Assembly (NCBI GenBank): GCA_900545755.1
Contig: URAG01000080.1
Coordinates: 1-9,944 of the forward strand
Source of the DNA: an uncultured Cloacibacillus sp.
GTDB taxonomy: Bacteria; Synergistota; Synergistia; Synergistales; Synergistaceae
Length of the DNA: 9,944 nt
Direction of reading: 5' to 3'
Position 1 is the first letter of the stretch, and each line of letters opens with the position of its first letter. Made by a program: the position numbers and the translations under genes. Below, piece by piece: positions 6,707 to 9,944 of the stretch. A model generated the notes under the pieces. It was not told where the DNA came from, made no database searches, and saw only the letters and a list, made by a program, of their open reading frames with translations.

Positions 6707-6739
6707 CATTTAAAGCAAGAGTAAAGGGAGGCGCGCGGC

Positions 6740-6814
6740 ATGTTTCGACGGATTTCCGGTTTTTGCATATTTTCGAGGCATGGGCTGCGTCGCCGTCTCG
6801 CCGTTTGTTTGTAG
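6740..6814 (+). CDS. Putative 24-aa leader peptide of the pyr operon (pyrL-like in position)
   Basis: An ATG at 6740 is preceded at 8 nt by AAGGGAGG (6724-6731), as good a ribosome site as those of the real genes. The frame runs 24 codons to TAG at 6812-6814. The peptide has six Arg and three Phe and no resemblance to a known protein. Its importance would lie in its position: it begins about 27 nt after the predicted transcription start, spans U-rich runs (6753-6774), and stops 3 nt before the terminator hairpin at 6818. A ribosome reaching the stop would cover the left arm of that hairpin. This is the geometry of coupled attenuation as known for enterobacterial pyrBI, where low UTP slows RNA polymerase in U-rich leader sequence and lets the ribosome catch up. 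Function is inferred from layout. Confidence 0.6.
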   Translation: MFRRISGFCIFSRHGLRRRLAVCL

Positions 6815-6817
6815 CGT

Positions 6818-6848
6818 AAGGCTGTCCGTCAGGGCGGTCTTATTTTTT
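6818..6848 (+). terminator. Transcription attenuator in the pyrR leader
   Basis: Positions 6818-6827 pair with 6832-6841 (10 bp including three G-U pairs) around a GUCA loop. One A and then six T (6843-6848) follow, as in an intrinsic terminator. It lies between the leader peptide and pyrR, so termination here would shut off the whole pyr operon. The competing pairing 6747-6753 with 6824-6830 would use part of its left arm and its loop and could act as an antiterminator. Confidence 0.75.
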
Positions 6849-6877
6849 GCCGGGATTTTTTTCAAGGAGGGGTTTTA

Positions 6878-7429
6878 ATGGCCGAACTCAGAGAAAAAGC
6901 GCAGCTTATGGATTCGCAGGACTTGAACCGCGTCATTCGCCGCATCGCCCACGAGATGGTGGAGCATAATAAGGGCACTGACAACATGGTGCTCGTAGGC
7001 ATCCACCGCCGCGGCGTCTATATCGCGCGCAGGCTTCAGAAGCTTATCGAAGAAGCCGAGGGGCAGAAAGTCCCGTGCGGCGAGCTTGACATTACGCTCT
7101 ACCGCGACGACCTTACGGCGCTCGCGGAGCAGCCGATAATCCACAGTACGAGGATGCCGGTCGATATAGCGGGGAAGCACGTCTTCCTCGTCGACGACGT
7201 CCTCTTCACGGGGCGCACGGTGCGCGCGGCGCTCGAAGCGCTCGTCGACCTCGGACGTCCCCAGATCGTGCAGCTCGCGGTCATCGTCGACCGCGGACAC
7301 AGGGAGCTGCCGATCCACGCCGATATCTGCGGAAGGAACGTTCCGACCTCGAAGAACGAGGTCATCGAAGTAAGGGTTGCTGAACTTGACGGAAAGGACG
7401 AGGTGGTAATCTGTGAGCGCGACGCTTAA
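6878..7429 (+). CDS. pyrR: PyrR, bifunctional pyr operon RNA-binding attenuator / uracil phosphoribosyltransferase
   Basis: PyrR binds UMP or UTP and pyr leader RNA to reduce expression of pyrimidine genes; many members also convert uracil and PRPP to UMP. It has 183 aa, standard length. The PRPP-binding motif VFLVDDVLFTGRT is at 102-114. The N-terminal helix with DSQDLNRVIRRIAHEM and the segments GIHRRGVYIARRL (41-53) and VDRGHRELPI (137-146) are typical of PyrR rather than other phosphoribosyltransferases. The start is set by AAGGAGGGG (6864-6872), 5 nt before the ATG. It is the first gene after the attenuator and overlaps pyrB by 17 nt. PyrR would thereby regulate its own operon, probably through the leader just upstream. 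Confidence 0.97.
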   Translation: MAELREKAQLMDSQDLNRVIRRIAHEMVEHNKGTDNMVLVGIHRRGVYIARRLQKLIEEAEGQKVPCGELDITLYRDDLTALAEQPIIHSTRMPVDIAGKHVFLVDDVLFTGRTVRAALEALVDLGRPQIVQLAVIVDRGHRELPIHADICGRNVPTSKNEVIEVRVAELDGKDEVVICERDA

Positions 7430-8369
7430 CGAAATCGGACAGATGACATGGCGCCATCGGAGCGTCATAGACCTTGACAACTGGACGCGCGAGGAGTTCC
7501 TTTTCTTCCTCGACCAGTCGCGCCATATGGAGAACGTTATGGACAGGCCGGTGAAGAAGGTCCCGGCTCTGCGCGGCAAGATGTGCGTCAACCTCTTCTT
7601 TGAGAACTCGACGCGCACGCGCGTTTCGTTCGAGCTTGCGGAGAAGATGCTTTCCGCAGACGTCGTCAACTGGTCGGTCTCCGGCTCGTCGACGGCGAAA
7701 GGCGAGACGATGCGCGATACGGCTTGGACGCTAGAAGCGATGGGCGCGGACATCGTCGTCATGCGCCACGGAGCTGTCGGCGCGGCGCAGTACCTCGCTT
7801 CGAAGCTCAAGCACGGCATAGTCCTCAATGCCGGAGACGGCACGCACGCGCATCCGACGCAGGCGCTGCTCGACGTCTACACCGCCTGGAAGCACTTCGG
7901 CGACCTCCAGGGAAGAAAGATCGCCCTTGTCGGTGACGTGCTCCACAGCCGCGTCGCGCGCAGCGACGTCATAGCATTCAAGACGATGGGCTGCGACGTC
8001 ATCCTCTCCGGCCCGCCGACGCTGATGCCGCGCGAGGTAGAGTGCCTCGGCGTGACCTATGAGCGCGACGCGCGCAAAGCCGTGGAAGGCGCGGACATGG
8101 TCTATCTGCTCCGCATCCAGCGCGAACGCCAGCAGGACGGCCTCTTCCCATCAGTCGACGAGTACCACCGCTGGTGGGGCGCGGACGAGGAGCTCATGAA
8201 GCTCGCGAAGCCCGGCGCTCTCGCGATGCATCCCGGCCCGATCAACCGCGGAGTCGAAATCGCCTCCGAGGTTGCGGACGGACATCAGAGCGTGATACTG
8301 GAGCAGGTTCGTTCGGGCGTCGCCACGAGGATGGCGCTTCTCTATCTCTGCGGCGGAGGTGCGAGATAA
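7413..8369 (+). CDS. pyrB: Aspartate carbamoyltransferase catalytic subunit
   Basis: Catalyses carbamoyl phosphate + L-aspartate to N-carbamoyl-L-aspartate, the committed step of UMP synthesis. It has 318 aa, slightly longer than the usual 305-310. Carbamoyl-phosphate motif STRTR (66-70), Lys96 in SSTAKGE, HPTQALLD (147-154), and the aspartate-domain segments LLRIQRER (232-239) and PGPINRG (274-280) are all present. The start is a GTG inside the pyrR end, with GAGGTGG 6 nt upstream. An ATG at 7443 (codon 11) is a less likely alternative. The 17-nt overlap with pyrR implies translational coupling. Its stop overlaps the pyrC ATG (TAATG). No pyrI regulatory-subunit gene is seen in the window. 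Confidence 0.97.
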   Translation: MSATLNEIGQMTWRHRSVIDLDNWTREEFLFFLDQSRHMENVMDRPVKKVPALRGKMCVNLFFENSTRTRVSFELAEKMLSADVVNWSVSGSSTAKGETMRDTAWTLEAMGADIVVMRHGAVGAAQYLASKLKHGIVLNAGDGTHAHPTQALLDVYTAWKHFGDLQGRKIALVGDVLHSRVARSDVIAFKTMGCDVILSGPPTLMPREVECLGVTYERDARKAVEGADMVYLLRIQRERQQDGLFPSVDEYHRWWGADEELMKLAKPGALAMHPGPINRGVEIASEVADGHQSVILEQVRSGVATRMALLYLCGGGAR

Positions 8370-9673
8370 TGGAAAAGTTTCTCTTCAAAGGCTTTAAGAT
8401 ATTCAACGGCAAGGAATTCATAAAAGACGACTGCGTGCTCGTCGATGACGGCAAAATCGCGAAGATAGGCGCGGGGCTCGATTGCGCGGACGCCGAGGTG
8501 ATCGAAGGCAACGGACGCCTGCTTACGCCGGGTTTCATCGATCTTCACGCGCATTTCCGCGACCCTGGGCTCGAGTGGAACGAGGATCTCAAGAGCGGCG
8601 CTATGGCTGGAGCCGCGGGCGGATTCACTACGCTCGTCGCGATGCCGAACACGAAGCCCGCAGTCTCCGAGCCCGCGCTCGTCGAGTACGTGCTGAGCCA
8701 CGGCGCCGCGGCGAAGGCGGCGCGCATACTGCCCGCCGGCTGCGTCAGCAAAAAGCGCGAAGGCAAAGAAATCTGCGAGATGGAAAAGATGGCCGAGGCC
8801 GGGGCGGTGTTCTTCACCGACGACGGTTCGCCGGTCGCGACGAGCCACCTTCTGCGTCTCGCCCTGCTCTACACAGGCAAGCGCCTGCCGCGCGTCATGG
8901 AGCACCCCGAGGAGATAAGCCTCTTCCAGGGCGGACAGGTTCACGAAGGCCGCGTCAGCGCCATGTCAGGGCTTAAAGGCATCCCCGGCGCGTCCGAGGA
9001 AATCGACGTCGCACGCGGCATCGCGCTCGTCCGCGACACAGGCTCGCGCATCCATTTCACGCACATCTCGTGCGCCGGCGCGGTCGAGCTCATCCGCAAC
9101 GCCAAGCGCGCCGGGCTCGACGTCACCTGCGACACGACATTCCATCATCTCACGCTCAACGAGAACGCGGTCATCGGCAGCGGCTACAACTCACGCTTCA
9201 AGGTCAACCCGCCGCTCCGCTCGGTAGAGGATCAGCGTGCTCTCTGGGAAGGGCTCACCGACGGCACGATAGACGCGATAGTCACCGACCACGCCCCGTG
9301 GCACATGGACGAAAAGGACGAACCGTTCCAGGAGGCTCCTTTCGGCATCGCCTCGCTTGAGTGCGCCGTCGCCGTGCTTCTCGACTACCGCGCTAAGAAC
9401 CACCCAGAAGTGCCGCTCGAGCTCATCTTTACGAAGATGACGAGCGCGCCGGCCGCGCTGCTTCCCGAGAAGTGGCAGGGGCTTGGCTTGATAGCCGAGG
9501 GCGCCTGCGCCGACCTCACCATCGTGGACGAGGAGCGCACGCGCATAGTCGACTGCCAGACGTGGAAGAGCAAGGCGCGCTGCTGCCCGTGGGAGGGAAT
9601 GGCATTCACCGGCTGGCCCGTCATGACCTTCGTTGAAGGGCGCAAAATCTGGCAGGACGACGAAGATCTGTAA
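8369..9673 (+). CDS. pyrC: Dihydroorotase, type I (multifunctional complex-type)
   Basis: Cyclises N-carbamoyl-L-aspartate to dihydroorotate, the step after PyrB; a zinc amidohydrolase of the cytoplasm. It has 434 aa, the usual length for the long bacterial class. Metal and active-site residues are in place: His60 and His62 in DLHAHFRDPG, Asp152 in FTDDG, His179 in MEHPEE, His232 in THIS, and Asp307 in TDHAP. MPNTKP (92-97) and the C-terminal ADLTIVD (381-387) also fit. I start it at the ATG that overlaps the pyrB stop; GGAGGT lies 8 nt upstream. The frame stays open to 8174 inside pyrB, but that extension lies antecedent to the family N-terminus and has no support. Aspartate carbamoyltransferase and type I dihydroorotases are known to associate in some bacteria, which could apply to this tightly coupled pair. 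Confidence 0.97.
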   Translation: MEKFLFKGFKIFNGKEFIKDDCVLVDDGKIAKIGAGLDCADAEVIEGNGRLLTPGFIDLHAHFRDPGLEWNEDLKSGAMAGAAGGFTTLVAMPNTKPAVSEPALVEYVLSHGAAAKAARILPAGCVSKKREGKEICEMEKMAEAGAVFFTDDGSPVATSHLLRLALLYTGKRLPRVMEHPEEISLFQGGQVHEGRVSAMSGLKGIPGASEEIDVARGIALVRDTGSRIHFTHISCAGAVELIRNAKRAGLDVTCDTTFHHLTLNENAVIGSGYNSRFKVNPPLRSVEDQRALWEGLTDGTIDAIVTDHAPWHMDEKDEPFQEAPFGIASLECAVAVLLDYRAKNHPEVPLELIFTKMTSAPAALLPEKWQGLGLIAEGACADLTIVDEERTRIVDCQTWKSKARCCPWEGMAFTGWPVMTFVEGRKIWQDDEDL

Positions 9674-9719
9674 GAGAGCGTAAATTTCTCCGCGCAGCCA
9701 AAAGTGCGTGCGCGGCGGT

Positions 9720-9725
9720 TATAAT
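9720..9725 (+). promoter_or_regulatory. pyrF: Possible -10 element of a pyrF promoter
   Basis: TATAAT is a perfect -10 hexamer in the 111-bp gap between pyrC and pyrF. No recognisable -35 lies 16-18 bp upstream (the region reads like GCCAAA), and no extended -10 TG is present. A weak internal promoter is possible. pyrF may equally be read from the main pyr promoter, since no convincing terminator follows pyrC. Confidence 0.35.
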
Positions 9726-9737
9726 ATAGGAAGAACG

Positions 9738-9764
9738 GATAGCACAACCTCGCGTTGTGCTATC
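9738..9764 (+). promoter_or_regulatory. Hairpin in the pyrF 5' leader
   Basis: A perfect 10-bp stem (9738-9747 with 9755-9764) closes a CCUCGCG loop. No T run follows, so it is not a normal terminator. It lies 20 nt before pyrF and would be near the 5' end of an RNA begun from the TATAAT at 9720. The loop CCUC (9748-9751) could pair with the G-rich ribosome-binding site of pyrF (GGGGG, 9772-9776). RNA stabilisation, processing or translational control are all possible. Confidence 0.5.
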
Positions 9765-9784
9765 TCATTACGGGGGTATTGATT

Positions 9785-9944
9785 ATGGAAGAAAAACAGT
9801 GCGGCCTCATCCTCGCGCTCGACGTGGCGACGCCGGACGTGGCGCGCGAATTCCTCGACAGGCTGGACAAGGCGACGCCTTACGTGAAGATCGGGCCGCG
9901 CCTCTACGCTATGGGCGGCCTTCCGTTCGTAAAAGAGATCATTG
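9785..9944 (+). CDS. pyrF: Orotidine 5'-phosphate decarboxylase, N-terminal part
   Basis: Decarboxylates OMP to UMP, the final step of the de novo pathway. Only the first 53 codons are in the window; the gene continues past the right edge. ILALDVATP (9-17), with Asp13 of the first barrel strand, and YVKIGPRLYAMGG (33-45), with Lys35, match the start of bacterial PyrF proteins. The ATG at 9785 has GGGGG 8 nt upstream. It lies 111 nt after pyrC, with a 5' leader hairpin between, so its expression may be partly separate from pyrRBC. The catalytic Asp-Lys-Asp cluster further along cannot be checked here. Confidence 0.9.
   Translation, partial: MEEKQCGLILALDVATPDVAREFLDRLDKATPYVKIGPRLYAMGGLPFVKEII

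Noticed and set aside
8174..8368. Upstream extension of the pyrC frame inside pyrB
   Set aside because: The added 65 residues are arginine-rich shadow translation of pyrB. The ATG at 8369 has its own ribosome site and fits the dihydroorotase N-terminus.
9690..9715. Hairpin after pyrC as a terminator
   Set aside because: There is a 7-bp stem with a 12-nt loop but no T run follows, so termination here is not supported.

Overview
The window is a high-GC bacterial segment whose codons mostly end in G or C. It carries two complete plus-strand transcription units and one divergent regulator gene. The PyrR-type pyrimidine operon and the split glycine-decarboxylase-like subunits fit an anaerobic, Firmicutes-like or Synergistota-like organism. 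Synergistota is my best guess from overall gene and codon feel; nothing here proves it.

Left part (1-1628). Positions 1-443 hold no credible gene. A strong ribosome-binding sequence on the minus strand at the very edge suggests another gene starts just outside. Positions 124-391 contain a nested set of inverted repeats that looks like a large structured RNA or a stem-forming DNA element. A GntR/FCD regulator follows on the minus strand (444-1094), then about 530 bp of intergenic DNA that ends in a good sigma-70-type promoter (1534-1562). A perfect TGTATACA operator-like palindrome lies just downstream of that promoter.

Middle part (1629-6585). A tightly packed four-gene operon: an SDR oxidoreductase, two subunits resembling glycine decarboxylase P-protein (GcvPA-like and GcvPB-like), and an AcoX/COG3199-type NAD kinase-like protein. 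A clean hairpin terminator ends it. No gcvT, gcvH or lpd is present, there is no room for a glycine riboswitch, and both P-like subunits depart from canonical motifs in several places. I infer a dedicated amino-acid catabolic or modification operon, controlled by the divergent GntR protein, rather than the housekeeping glycine cleavage system. This is the best candidate for an undescribed system in the window.

Right part (6678-9944). A pyrimidine biosynthesis cluster: pyrR, pyrB, pyrC, then pyrF cut off by the window end. pyrR-pyrB and pyrB-pyrC overlap, which suggests translational coupling. A consensus-like promoter is followed by a leader with a 24-codon leader-peptide ORF that has its own Shine-Dalgarno sequence. 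The ORF stops 3 nt before an intrinsic terminator with six T. This has the layout of pyrBI-type coupled transcription-translation attenuation, here placed in front of a pyrR gene. A weak PyrR-box-like sequence overlaps the leader-peptide ribosome-binding site. pyrF has its own -10-like element and a 10-bp hairpin in its 5' leader.
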